A stretch of 64,000 bases of DNA from the NCBI GenBank assembly GCA_949130485.1, contig OX422185.1, positions 9,610,118 through 9,674,117 of the forward strand, in the 5' to 3' direction. How positions within the stretch are numbered: position 1 is the stretch's first letter; every line of letters begins with the position of its first letter. Under the pieces are notes generated by a model. It saw nothing but the letters and a program-made list of their open reading frames with translations. It ran no database searches and was not told the origin of the DNA. Of this stretch, positions 1-10,528 are shown piece by piece. Source of the DNA: Agelas oroides. Its lineage: Eukaryota; Porifera; Demospongiae; Agelasida; Agelasidae. The translations under genes were made by a program, and so were the position numbers.

Positions 1-23
1 AACATACAAGAAGAAACCTGTCG

Positions 24-110
24 GCTGAAATCCAGAAATCCAAACTGAAAATCCAGAAATCCACTCTGAAATCCGAAATCCACGTGAAATCCAGTGGATT
101 TCGAAATCTC
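24..110. repeat. Short degenerate tandem repeat (GAAATCCA-type)
   Basis: The words GAAATCCAGAAATCCA and close variants recur about every 8-20 bases. The last copies form a small inverted pair (CGTGAAATCCA / TGGATTTCG). It is simple degenerate repeat with no coding signal. Confidence 0.6.
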
Positions 111-124
111 GTACGCCGAGGCGC

Positions 125-366
125 GCCGTGGCGGACCCCTCGGGCCGAACTGAATATCTCGAAGCAACTCTAGGCCTAGTCAAACGTCTGGAGATCAGTA
201 AGGAACTGATACGTGAGTGTGTAACTGTGCCTGGTTGTTGTTGCTGCATGCCACTGCTGCATAATCATTTGATGGAATCGTGCAGTTATGTACGCAAAAA
301 TACATTACTAGCTGCCAAAGGGGGGTGCATTTGCACCCCCCTTACCCCCCCTAAATCCGCCACTGC
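125..366. mobile_element. Putative hAT-like MITE with GTGGCGG ends
   Basis: The right end reads CTAAATCCGCCACTG, so its reverse complement starts CAGTGGCGGATTTAG, a common start for hAT-type elements. The left end near 127 has GTGGCGGACCC. Just inside the right end is a G-run/C-run palindrome around GTGCATTTGCAC (320-350). No target duplication could be fixed and no transposase is present. The left boundary is uncertain. Confidence 0.4.
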
Positions 367-496
367 CTACCCAGTGAGTTCAGTCTTGGCCACTGTAGCC
401 TTTCTGCTGCTTCTAGACACAAGCTAGCTTTCACAAGCAGGCATTACGCACTACTCACAACTACTGAACTACAGCACTCTACTAAAACTCCTCTGT

Positions 497-531
497 TTTT
501 TTTTTTGTTTTTTTTTTTTTGTTTTTAAGTC
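497..531. repeat. Poly(T) tract
   Basis: A T-run of about 30 bases broken by single Gs. It may be the poly(A) tail of a minus-strand retroelement, but nothing recognisable lies beside it. Confidence 0.7.
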
Positions 532-551
532 GATCTAAGCTTATCTTCAAA

Positions 552-735
552 GTTCCGACCACCACATGAGGGTTCCGCCAGGCCACATCTTAACTAACTT
601 AATTATAAACTGATTATTGGATGGCAATGCCGACAGGAAATGGGGAAAATCCCCAATTTTACGGACAGTGAACGGATGAAGACTCCCAAAACGGACTGTG
701 CGCTAAACGTTTACAAAGACAAAGAATTCTATGAG
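552..735. repeat. Satellite-flanking segment, inverted copy of 48292-48471
   Basis: This stretch, from CGACCACCACATGAGGGTTC through the AAAGAATTC region, is the near-exact reverse complement of 48292-48471. In both places it sits directly beside the 72-bp satellite, on the same side of it. It is therefore a fixed companion of the satellite and not chance flanking DNA. No coding potential was seen. Confidence 0.85.
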
Positions 736-780
736 CTTGGATTCCAGGTATGTTGACCTTGAAAACGCAGGGTTCCCTGC

Positions 781-1185
781 CACCTTAAACTGGTTCCCAT
801 GTGCTTCACAGGACTTACAGTGGTGAAAACAGCTTTCTAGCTCTTTCCTGTCACTTAAACAGTGCTTCACATCACCTCCACGGCGGTTCAAACGGCGATG
901 TCTCACCTTTCCGGCCACATCAACAGTCTTGCACGAGCTTCACAGGACCTGTACTGTGGTTAAAACGGCTGTCTCTGACGTTTCATGCTCATAAACAGGC
1001 TTGTACGAGCCTCATAGGATCTCAACAGTGGTAAAACCTGCTTTCAAGCTCTTTCCTGAAACTTAGACAGGCTTGCACGAGTCTCACAGGACCTATACTG
1101 TGGTTAAAACAGCTGTGTCAGACCTTTCACGCACATAAACAGGCTTGCATGAGCCTCACAGTACATCAACAGTGGTGAAAACTGC
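781..1185 (-). repeat. 72-bp satellite, outlying inverted block
   Basis: About 5.5 monomers of the same satellite that fills 47-64 kb, in the opposite orientation. Reverse-complement hallmarks are CAGGACCT, GTGGTGAAAAC and CATAAACAGGCTTGCACGAG. The block stops abruptly inside a monomer at GTGGTGAAAACTGC, where the poly(A) end of the LINE begins. This shows that the LINE inserted into pre-existing satellite. Confidence 0.9.
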
Positions 1186-3073
1186 TTTTTTTTTTCTTTT
1201 TTTTTTTTATATAAAACTTTATGCAAAAGGCAAAGGATGCATAAAATAGCCATACGCTAATAAGAAGTGCACCCTGTTAAAGGGGGACAAACACAAAAAC
1301 GAACACACCACTACAAATAAGACAAAAAGCACATAATGTACAGAGTTTAGAACTATAGTTAACAATGTTACTCTTAAAATGCAGCAGAGGTAAATTAACA
1401 ACAGACTCAGGAAGCAAGTTCCACGCATGAACAGTATGTGGCACAAACGAGTGTAAATATGCGTTGGTACCAGCAAATGGTTGTTGGAGCAGTAGTTGCC
1501 TGTTTGTACGCTGACTGTGATTTGGCCTTGTGGTAATCATGTTGGGTGGGAAGAAGCATAAACCATGAACAATTTTAAACAACATGCACAGGCTGGCCTG
1601 AGCTCTTCTGGGTTCCAGGGCAATAATATCAGTCAATGACAAAAGGTCCTGATAGCCACTGTCCCAAGATTTGGTTGCCATACGCAATGCAAATTTTTCC
1701 ACATCCTTCAGCTGTTTAATGTGTTTTTGCATGTATGGATTCCACACTGGACTAGCGTATTCAAGGTGAGGTCTAACCAGTGAGAGGTACAATTGGAGCG
1801 AGGTGTCTTTGCTGGCATTATTGTAGAATCTTCGATACAGGAGACCAAGAATCTTTCTGGCTTTTGAGCAGACAGAGTCTATGTGTTGAGAAAAGGATAA
1901 GTCTCTGGCAAGAATCACGCCAAGATATTTGAAGCATTCTACCTGTTCCAGGGGTGTATCTCCGAGGTATAAAACTCCAGGATAAGTAGGCCTTCTTTTT
2001 CTAGATATCACCATATACTTGCATTTGGCAGAATTAAAGGTAAGATGGTTCTGTTGTACCCATTTGTCAATGCTTGAAATATCATCCTGTAAAACGTGAA
2101 AGTCCTCCCTTCCTTTGATGGTACGAAACAGTAGGAGATCATCTGCGTAGAGAACAGAGTGACTGCCATCTGAAGTGCGTAGGTATGTCAGGTCGTCAAT
2201 ATAAATTAGAAATAGAAGAGGGCCCAAAATGGATCCTTGGGGTACCCCCGATAGAGCATGCGAGTCTGATGAGCTTGAACCATTAACCACCACCATCTGC
2301 TTCCTGGAAGTAAGATAGTTTCCTACCCAGGCCAGGATGTTGATATTTAGGCCAGTCTGTTATAGCTTTTCCATAAGTACTTTGTGGGGAACAGAATCAA
2401 ACGCCTTTAGTAGGTCAAAAAAGACCGCTCCGATTTCACTACCCTCATCAAGCATTCTCAGCCAGTTGTCAACTGTGGCTAGTAGTGCAGTCACTGTGGA
2501 CTTCCCTGGTTGAAAGCCCCATTGAGAGTTTGAGAGAGGGTGCATGATATGGAGATGGTCCGAAATAATATGATGAACATGCCGTTCCAGCACTTTGCTC
2601 AGAATACTCAAGAGAGAAATAGGCCGATAATCGTTAGGTGTGGTAGCTGTCGATGATTTTGGTATTGGTACAATAAGAGACTTCTTCCATTCTGTAGGTA
2701 CAGTGCCAGTTTGGAGGGACAAGTTCATCAAGACAGTCACAGATGGGGCTATAGCACTAGCTGTAGCCTTTAGCATGTGAGCTGATATTTTATCTGGGCC
2801 TGTTGCCTTGCTAGTGTCCAAAGTTGACAGGAAGTGATAGATCTCATCGACTGAACACAAGTAGACTTCTGGTATGTTGTTGCATGGTACAACACCATAC
2901 ATCGAGTGATCCTCTAGGGTAAGTGGGGGTACTGCCTGGTTGAAACAGCTGGAAAAGTAATTTCCAAGCATGTCTGCCTTCTCACTATCTGTATGAGCAA
3001 GGGTGTTGCCCTGTGAGAGGACAGGAATGGAGCTTTGGTTCTTGTTCAGATATTTTACAGACTTCCAGAAGAA
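1186..3073 (-). pseudogene. 5'-truncated non-LTR retrotransposon (CR1/Jockey-type reverse transcriptase) with one in-frame stop
   Basis: Minus-strand RT coding runs from about 3073 to a stop at 1277. Motifs in order are DYRPISLL, FDLLKAFDSVPH, GVPQGSILGPLLF, the catalytic YADDLLLF (near 2150) and FKYLGVIL. After these comes a C-terminal block with AWNLLPESVV, typical of CR1/Jockey-related elements. An ochre codon at 2357-2359 splits the frame; both sides stay in the same frame, so there is one nonsense change and no indel. The apurinic endonuclease region and ORF1 are absent: coding ends upstream at a GGGAA microsatellite. The 3' end carries an A-rich tail, seen as T-rich on + at 1186-1209. 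It is dead as an autonomous element. Confidence 0.93.
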
Positions 3074-3220
3074 AAGGGAAGGGAAGGGAAGGGAAGGGAA
3101 GGGAAGGGAAGGGAAGGGAAGGGAAGGGAAGGGAAGGGAAGGGAAGGGAAGGGAAGGGAAGGGAAGGGAAGGGAGGGAGGGAAGGGAGGGAGGGAGGGAG
3201 GGAGGGAGGGAGGGAGGGAG
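3074..3220. repeat. GGGAA/GGGA microsatellite
   Basis: About 20 perfect copies of GGGAA pass into GGGA repeats. The tract marks the 5' truncation point of the LINE. The apparent Lys-Gly-Arg-Glu and Pro-Ser-Leu ORFs across it are artefacts of the repeat. Confidence 0.97.
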
Positions 3221-4298
3221 CAATATTGCTCTGATGGTGATCATCTATGTTGTTTTGTAAACCACCCGAATGTGTTTCACAGGGAACATAGTCGCCTTTT
3301 AGCCATTGTTAGTGTAACAGAGTAGTATGCAGGACACATGTGCCAACAGTGTGTACCAGGCCCTCCTTCCTCCTCCCCTGCACACATGAGCCTGGGAACA
3401 AGGCTAGGTACATCCCATAGTGCATTTTTTCTGAATGTATTTCCTCTGCTGTGCAGTTGCTGTGAGTTCTGAAGGGGGAGGTCAGACAAAGTCTATGCAG
3501 AATTGTAACTTCAAGAATCACTCTCTACATTGGTGAGCAGAATCATCGAAATTTCCATTTAATGGTGCTGGTCAGAACCAGAGGTGCCCAGTCAAGCACT
3601 TACTTGATGCACTTTCTTCGTTCACTGCAAAAACCTCCGACCTCTCCTTTTTTTTTTTTTTTTTTTTTCCTGCTTTTGCCGTGAAGAATATTTAAAGCAA
3701 AAACAGAGAAAGCTAATCGTGATGGGCATAATCATTCACAACCAGATACATGTATGTGAAAGGTTGGTAGCCTTGTCATCCTCAACCATAGCTGGAACTG
3801 GTTTATAAATTGAGTCCCACTCTTACTGCAACCCCTTCTCTGTCTGTTTGTGATCTTTGAGTACACACTAGTTAATTTAACACTGCTACATGCATGAACA
3901 AATAAATAACAAGGGGTTTCCCCTCCCCCCCTTCCAAAGCAGCTCACCCAGAACCACTGCAGGTTGAGGCCAGTTTCATGCTCCTCTCATGCGAAAAACT
4001 GTCTGGCACACCAAGTTGAAATTAGTAGGCTTTTGAGATGCTTTGAACTTGACATTCCTCCCTCACTTCCTCACTACTCTACCCTATTTTCCTTCCATCC
4101 CTCCTTCCTTTGAAGGAGGGAAGGAATTTGAAGGAGGGAAGGAAGGAAAATAGGGTAGAATAGTGAACATGCTTGAACATGCTGAGGTATCATAGCACAA
4201 ATAATGTTGCCTGTCTCTTAAGGGCTAGAATAGATATTTGTCACAGTGATATGTGATATAAGAAACTTATTCTCCCCCCCTCCTCCTTTCCTCCTCAG
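3221..4298. other. Intergenic stretch with a short hairpin
   Basis: No gene seen. It holds a poly(T) tract near 3649-3668 and an imperfect palindrome at 4076-4158, in which CTACCCTATTTTCCTTCC pairs with GGAAGGAAAATAGGGTAG. The pyrimidine-rich run at 4270-4297 looks like the 3' splice tract of the myosin exon relic that follows. Confidence 0.6.
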
Positions 4299-4467
4299 GC
4301 TGGCATGATTGTGGCCCCTCTCGTGTTGGACCAACTACACAGCAATGGCGTGGTAGAGGGCATTCAAATCTGCCGCCTAGGATTTCCCCACCACATTATC
4401 TTCCAGGAGTTTCAGGCACCTGGGTTATCTTGAAAGGCTTCATGGATGGAAAGAAAGCTGCAGAGAA
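4299..4467 (+). pseudogene. Myosin II heavy-chain motor exon relic
   Basis: After a polypyrimidine tract and CAG, the frame reads [20 protein letters not shown] followed by [17 protein letters not shown]. This is the conserved stretch of class II myosin motors (LVLxQLxCNGVLEGIRICRxGFP). The frame then breaks and reaches TGA, and resumes shifted at about 4430 with KGFMDGKKAAEKV, the next conserved myosin block. The residues normally between them (the RYEIL..NAIP region) are missing, so there is a deletion plus frameshift. A donor-like AAG/GTGGTA lies at 4465-4470. No other myosin exon was seen. It is a fragment, not a working gene. Confidence 0.85.
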
Positions 4468-4592
4468 GGTGGTAGGTCTAGTATGTTTCAACCTTTATCA
4501 AGTGAAGCCATTTCTCATATCACATCCAGTACATGTATTGTGCTGTGTGCACTCGCAGACAACAAACCAACAATACAACTCTGTAACTGCAG

Positions 4593-5196
4593 GTATGACT
4601 TCTTCCTGGTGAGCCAAGTTTTCACTGGTTGTGGTGAAGAAGAGGATCGACTGTCACAACGTTCGGGGCCAGCTGAACAACCCATCACCCGGCACCGTGA
4701 TCGACACACAGGTCACCAAGCCTGAGTGGTGAGTTTATCCTTTCACACGACTACGCTGTTACAATGCTTGATTAGACATATTGGGAGGATTTGCCTGGTA
4801 CAGTCCTGACATTCTGGGATTAGACGTTTTGGGAGTGAACATTGCATATGAGGTGGGCACATTTAAATCAAAAATATACCCACCCTCTCTTTCAGGAACC
4901 GGGTCTAAAACCTGACTGCTCATAGAACTGTGAGTGAACTGGCTACAGCTCATGCACATGGCCATTTTTGGATACATGACACATTCCCAATTTTCCATAT
5001 AATATTCACTGCATGAATCATTTCTTCTCTCTTTGGTACTGCAGGTATGATTTCTTCCTGGTGAGCCAGTCCGTCTGTCAGGGTACTGTCATGCACTCCC
5101 ACTCGCTTTAATGTCATCTGTGACACCTCGGGACTGAGGCCAGACCACATGCAGCTACTGACCTACAAGCTATGCCACTTCTACTATAACTGGCCG
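4593..5196 (+). pseudogene. Piwi-family (Argonaute) PIWI-domain exon relics
   Basis: Two exons are recognisable. Exon A (4625-4728) reads LVVVKKRID...PGTVIDTQVTKPEW and ends at the donor TG/GTGAGT. Exon B (5045-5196), after CTGCAG, reads [15 protein letters not shown] and then, in another frame, [20 protein letters not shown] and [10 protein letters not shown]. Splicing A to B restores the conserved [12 protein letters not shown], so the intron (4729-5044) is genuine. Exon B carries 4 extra bases (ATGC, 5091-5094) that shift the frame. A partial second copy of the start of exon B (4593-4617, YDFFLVSQ with its own CAG) is fused directly upstream of exon A, which indicates a tandem duplication. 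The catalytic DDH region is not complete here. Piwi proteins bind piRNAs and silence transposons; this copy cannot encode one. Confidence 0.9.
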
Positions 5197-5237
5197 GTGA
5201 TTGAGCGACAAGTATTTAGGAATTATCTTGCAAGTGA

Positions 5238-5654
5238 TAGCCTCATTCCCAGGCCTCCCCCGTATGTGTTCACAATAATACACGGCTGGCGAAGAACGGG
5301 GAAGGCCTGGGAGTGTTCCTAATGTGAATGACGTCAGGTGGACTCAAGGTGGACGTAGGGGGGGAGGGGCCTAACTGCCAAAAAAAACACACTGGATCAT
5401 CTATTCAAGCGCTCTGTCGCAGTTTTGGACTCCAGACATTAGCGTGATCGAAACTACTCGTCTTGAAGGAAACTCACTTTCAAGTTTAGTACGTACATAT
5501 TTGAATGTTGGCCCCTCCCCCCATGTCCATCTTGCGTCCACTCACATGATGAATGCTCCCAGGCCTTACCCATTTTTTCGCTGGTCTTCTGCTCCCGTGT
5601 ATTATTGTGAACGCAAACGGAAGATAAAAACGGGGGAGGCATGGGAATGAGGGT
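5238..5654. mobile_element. Inverted-repeat element, TAGCCTCATTCCCAGG family
   Basis: The left arm (5240-5345) starts AGCCTCATTCCCAGGC. The right arm (5530-5654) is its reverse complement, ending GGCATGGGAATGAGGGTA. Both arms carry the inner GGGAAGGCCTGGGAG word. It belongs to the same family as the element at 26119-26504, where a 9-bp target duplication is clear; here the flanks are not clean. No ORF of interest. Confidence 0.7.
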
Positions 5655-6847
5655 AGTGAGTGACATGTTCTGAATAGTGAATGCTACCAAGTTGTAGCTT
5701 GGATCTGCAGTCCCAGTTCCATCGTGCTTCACACAGTACATCTCAAGCACTTATTGACCAGTGAAATTGCTGAATGTCTGGCCTTCTCTGAATCTGAGTA
5801 ATTAATTATCAAATTCAATAGTGCATTCTTGGACAACCACACCCTGAGTATTAGCATGTAGGCTCTCCACATGCATACTGACCTACAAGTGATGAAAAAG
5901 CTCTCAGTGAATGCTGGGAACAACTACAAGTATGCATTGCCATTACTACTCAGCAGGAGCCTCCCATGTCCACTTCGTAAGTGGTGGAAGTAACTTAATT
6001 TGTGTCAAATAAAGTGTGTAATAGGCTGAACACATTCTCTTCTATTTTGAGCAAAGTAACCGCACCCAAAGATGCTCATAAGCAGTTTAGTGCTGCAGGT
6101 TTTCCTTAGCTCAAACACTTTAGAATTCAGTGGTGCGTAGGTAAAAACTTTGGTAATAGGCTTTAGCAAAACGCAGTTCATTGCTACTTATGAACAGCGC
6201 AAAACACATGTGGATCTGCACCAAACACCATGTTACTGTATCATATTTGACAAGATGTGAGGTAAAGCACTACTTATCTAAAAACCTTATCAAATGGCAA
6301 AATGTGGCTCACTGGTATTTAGCTAAAAGGCTTTGCGTTAGCATAAGGCTTCTTTAGCACTATTAATTTCCCTGATGGTCTTGTGTAGACTAGTCCCACC
6401 TTCTTTCACTTGTATTTCCACTTCTGTTGGGAGTTAGACCGAGAAACTTGATCCACAGCTTCCTTCAGAAGTTCTTTGCAGGTTCATGACCCTGACCACA
6501 CCCACTCATTACCGAGCATTCAATAGTCAGGGCCCTACGTTCAAGGAACGCTCCTCCAGACTGAAAGCTGCCTAAAAAGCCGGAAATGGAGCCCCTACAA
6601 GATGAAAGGACCATTTTCTACACTCGTTTGTACAAGAAAGCAGATGATCCAGCGCTGACCAGGCCCTTTTTATAGCCAGCTGCAACAGCCGCCATGCACT
6701 GTCAACCAGAGTGGTGCACCCACCCACCTCCCCCTGTCCCACCCTTTCTACTGGTGCAGAACCTATCTTCAAAACGGATTGCACCAACTGATAACATGCG
6801 GCCGAATTTCGATGACGACTATAGTCGTCATTCGTAGTTAAAAGGTT
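5655..6847. other. Intergenic, partly duplicated
   Basis: No gene seen. The part 6050-6190 (AGCAAAGTAACCG...GATGCTCATA...GTGCTGCAGG) recurs at 7213-7350, so it belongs to the local duplication cluster that follows. Confidence 0.5.
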
Positions 6848-7690
6848 AAAAAAACTTTACCCTCGAGGGAGGAGCCAGACATAATTGTGAATAGCAAGGC
6901 ACGCCTTAACCTGCTTATGCCCGCGCGTTACGCAGCCTGAAGCACAGTAGCGTGCTCAATAGCGTACTCAATACACGTAGCAATGATTTTATATGTAGGC
7001 ATATTGAACGTGTGACGTCATGTAAGCGGAATTATCGCTTCGGGAGTCGCTGTGAGGGGTGAGGGTGGTGTAGCTAGTGAAGAGAGAGTTGTTGGTTTAC
7101 CAAAGTTTCATTAATGGTGTAAGTGCACCATGCCATTAACAAATATCAACTCAGATTGGATGTCCAACACTTCCTCTGGCCTGTGTATTATATTGAGTTA
7201 TATTAGTTATATTTTCAAGCAAAGTAACCGTACCCCAAGATGCTCATAGGAGGTTAGTGCTGCAGGTTTACCTTACATAGGTGAAATCTTTGTTAGTAGG
7301 CAGAGTTCACTGCTACTTAGCTGAAGTAGAAAGCCTTAGAGTTCAGAGTTTTGTAGTTTCTTACAAAAGCTTTTAATACCCTCAAAGGAGGAGCCACACA
7401 CCTTCATCTGCTTTATACTTGCGCGCTAAGTGCGTAATATTAGTGCGGTAGCACACTCAATACACGTAGAAATGATTTTATACGTAGGTATATTGAACGT
7501 GTGACATCACATACGCAAAAAAAATCACTTCGGGAGTTGCTGTGAGTGGTGACAGTGGTGTAGCTGGTGAAGAGAGAGTTGTTGGTGTACCAAAGTTTCA
7601 TTCACGGGTAAGTGCACCATGCCATTAACGAATATCAACTCAGATTGGATGTCCAACACTTCCTCTGGCCTGCGTATTATGTTAATTATA
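6848..7690. repeat. Direct duplication of a block of about 330 bp
   Basis: Block 6848-7195 is repeated at about 7368-7690. Shared words include CAATACACGTAG, TATTGAACGTGTGAC, GAAGAGAGAGTTGTTGGT, AGTGCACCATGCCATTAAC and GATTGGATGTCCAACACTTC. Divergence is roughly 10-20 percent by eye. A TGACGTCA palindrome at the first copy (7015-7021) has decayed in the second. No coding signal; probably two copies of an unnamed interspersed repeat. Confidence 0.8.
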
Positions 7691-7969
7691 CTATTTACGC
7701 AGGTCCTTTAAGTTGCATCTTGGGGTGTAACAACAGATGATGGAAAAACACTTCACCAAGACAGTCATTCCTTTTGAGAGACTTGATGAAACGTTCAGAA
7801 GCAAAGACATTCATGTTCTCTTGTTCAGCCTAAATTGCCTACCTCAAATGCATCATGATCAAAATTTTGTTTGCAGAATCAGTCATCCAGCTATGTTATG
7901 TTAATTAGGATAACAGGTGGATAATATGGTATACAGGAAATACAGATCATGTGTAGTTGAACATAATGT

Positions 7970-8095
7970 CAGTGCTGAGGAGTAAGTTCTATGGTACTTG
8001 AACTGCTTGACAGTGTTGAGGAGTAAGTTCTATGGTACTTGAACTGCTTGACAGTGTTGAGGAGTAAGTTCTATGGTACTTGAACTGCTGCTTGA
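7970..8095. repeat. 41-bp tandem repeat, 3 copies
   Basis: The unit starts CAGTGTTGAGGAGTAAGTTC. It begins at 7970, 8011 and 8052 and is nearly identical each time, so it is recent. Confidence 0.95.
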
Positions 8096-8403
8096 CAGAA
8101 TAAATCTTCGATTGTAAAGTGGATCGATTCAATTAGCCTCTTCTGTTTCTATAAGGAAATAATCAGAGTTCATTTTGTGACTTAAAACCATGGTTTATCG
8201 AGTTTCTGCAGTCTATTCAACTACATAAACACACACTCCGAAATCTCATATTCGTCTGTCAAAATACAGCTGTTAAAAATTGCTGAATTGGGTGTCCAAC
8301 ATTGATGATGCTTGAAGAAATGTAGAAAGGGGATCCCACGAAGTAAGCTGTATGTCTACCTTCTGTGCTTAGTGTACAGTTCAACGTAAACACATTCCCT
8401 CAC

Positions 8404-8602
8404 CTTAACTTGTGCATCAGACGGAATAAAAGCATTGTCAGGATTGGTTATCTACAAGTGAGAAGTATATACCATTACACCAAGACTACTGTTAGCTATA
8501 TCACAGTTCATGTACGTATGTTCACTCACCTTCAGTGTTAAGGGAATGGTAATCCTGATAATGCTCACTGCTCTTTCAGGGAACGTCATGTGGAGTTCAG
8601 AG
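8404..8602 (-). pseudogene. Last two recognised exons of the BTBD9-like gene
   Basis: Exon 8602-8530 reads SELHMTFPERAVSIIRITIP, resembling the SVTF..FIRIVGT end of a discoidin module, with acceptor CTTGCAG and donor AAG/GTGAGT. Exon 8451-8404 reads ITNPDNAFIPSDAQVK with acceptor CTTGTAG and donor AAG/GTGAGG, phase 0. No convincing terminal exon was found below 8404. Confidence 0.6.
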
Positions 8603-8751
8603 CTGCAAGTATACATAATAAAAAAGGATTCATCACAGGACAAAACAAGGATACAACTTGCGCTTTGTTAGAGGCTAGTATGGCTAGGTACAGAAACTTA
8701 CACCATAGGCTGGTGAAGCAATGGGTAGTATTGAAAAGGAAAAATCATACC

Positions 8752-9282
8752 GTATACACGGGTTAATAAGCGCAACTGGCTAAGAAGCGCATATTGTTTA
8801 TTAAGCGCATGCTTCTTTCCTGGTTTTGCACCTGGATAATAAGCACAATTCTAATTAATCAACTGTAGTATAAATTTTCTCACTGAGTTAACTTTGGGCA
8901 GGCTAGTTTGTATGAACAGGTTGGGCATAGCAAGTTATTGACTATAACATAGCGGTTCCAAGATGTCAACTTTTCACCCTGTGGCTTCATTGCTAGTGAA
9001 TTTCAATGATACAATATCGACAATCTCTACAACTTGACTCATCAGCTGTTCTCATCAACCAACGTTTGTCATGGGATCACAGCTCACACTCTTTGGAGAT
9101 TTCACGGTGAACACTAAGTCAACATGGAGAAGCTACACAAGAGAGTTTAAACTACCAAAGAGGCGTCGCGGTTTTGGGTGTGGTCAATTTTGCCTTTCAT
9201 TATTAAGTGCATATTGGGTTTTAAGTGCATATTTCCTTGCAGTTTTGGAAATAAGCGTATGCGCTTATTAACCCGTGTATAC
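8752..9282. mobile_element. TIR element (531 bp), possibly pogo/Tigger-derived MITE
   Basis: Perfect 23-bp terminal inverted repeats: GTATACACGGGTTAATAAGC.. at 8752-8774 and its complement at 9260-9282. The sub-terminal word AAGTGCATATT / TATTAAGCGCATGC recurs. CATAC flanks both ends (8746-8750 and 9283-9287), offset by one base on the left. Inside, 9125-9160 reads RSYTREFKLPKRRRG, which resembles the start of pogo/CENP-B-type transposase helix-turn-helix domains (YTxEFKLxVV). This suggests an internally deleted transposon. Confidence 0.8.
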
Positions 9283-9289
9283 CATACAT

Positions 9290-10257
9290 AGTTAAGAACA
9301 CATAAGAATGGGTGGCTTGAGTAAGAGCGTGTAACTCAGTAAAATTGCCAGAATTTATCACCAGTACTAAAAATAGTAACCCATACTGTGCATGCTATGT
9401 ACACATAAGCCATTGCTGCTAAGCACGTGAGTGGGTGTTCTATTTTCACAATGGTTCACCAGACTACAGGAGTTACACGTTCTTATAAAGCCGACTGTGC
9501 TTATGCACCCTTGCATACTTAATAGCTATTGTCCTTGTCCTCATTAGCGAAGTAATGACCTCCTAGAATTTCCATGTGTCACTACCATGGTGATGGCCAC
9601 CAATACACTTCAATACTAATATTATTGGAACATACTGCTGTAGCACCACTGTTGATTGGTATAACAATTTATTGCTGACAAAATGAAAGGCACTGAAGTG
9701 CCAAACCCTCGGCGCAGCAGTGCATGTAATTGTACTTGTGTGTTGACTAGAATCGATCACTGTCTCGTGAACAATAGAAGCTGTCATGCTTGTCAGATGT
9801 GTTTGGTTCTGTTCTTACCTGTGCAAAGTCTGCTCACGTGTTTCAGAAGCTCTCTTACTCATTTTGCGGACTTTGTCTCTCTCTCTTTCCCCACTAATAA
9901 CCCTTCCTCAGACAGTAAGGCTTTTCTATGTTTCATTGCGTTCTCAGGCTCCCCAACAGCAGTACACTGTGCTTTCCTTTCTTCGATGCGAAGGCATGGC
10001 CACAGTCACAAACTGATCTCTTCACGTGCACCACGGTATTACACTGTGCGCATACCTTTCTCAGACGCATAGACCTATTGCACTCCATTGCATGCACTAC
10101 AGTATTACACTGTGGGCATACCTTTCTGAACCTCTCGTAAAAGACAGTCACAAACGTTCGACGGAAAACACTATACCGCGTGCTCCAAGTCACGTGATCA
10201 CACATTACCGCTACGTATGTGTTACGGAGAGGTATACGGAAACATTGCACGTGAAGA
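9290..10257. other. Intergenic, small local duplication
   Basis: No supported gene. A pair of near-repeats (ATTACACTGTGCGCATACCTTTCT at about 10040 and its ATTACACTGTGGGCAT version at about 10107) lies in a CpG-richer patch. Overlapping short ORFs on both strands here are not convincing. Confidence 0.5.
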
Positions 10258-10276
10258 AAATGGCTGACTTAGTTGC
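10258..10276 (+). other. Possible first coding exon (MADLVA) with donor
   Basis: GAAAATGGCTGAC has a good start context and runs to GCC/GTAAGTTT, a strong donor, in a CpG-richer patch that could be a promoter. No next exon was identified. Confidence 0.2.
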
Positions 10277-10528
10277 CGTAAGTTTATAAGTTAACGCTTC
10301 TAACTTTTGAACTAAGCAGTTTTAGAGAAAACGGCTTTTTAATTTTACTGCATTTTCCGCGCTGTAGCCGCTGATACCTCTCATTGAACGCCTAAAAGCG
10401 TGAGAAGGCAGAATAGAGAAAACGGACACACACACACAGACACACAGGACAATTACCATAACCCTCGGTGCGCATGCGCGCCGAGGGTTAACAATGTTGG
10501 TTAACAATGTTGGATTGTTTATACTCAC

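Noticed and set aside
3003-3325. Gly-Arg-Glu-Lys repeat ORFs (+) and Pro-Ser-Leu repeat (-)
   Set aside because: They are translations of the GGGAA microsatellite in different frames.
5875-5895. Second copy of the Piwi LTYK segment (CTGACCTACAAG)
   Set aside because: Only about 14 bases match and the surrounding sequence does not continue the similarity.
9683-10072. 129-codon ORF on +
   Set aside because: Overlaps several open frames on both strands in a locally duplicated patch; no recognisable motif.
10322-10528. Small ORFs around the CACACA tract
   Set aside because: Low complexity, no splice context, overlapped by simple repeat.
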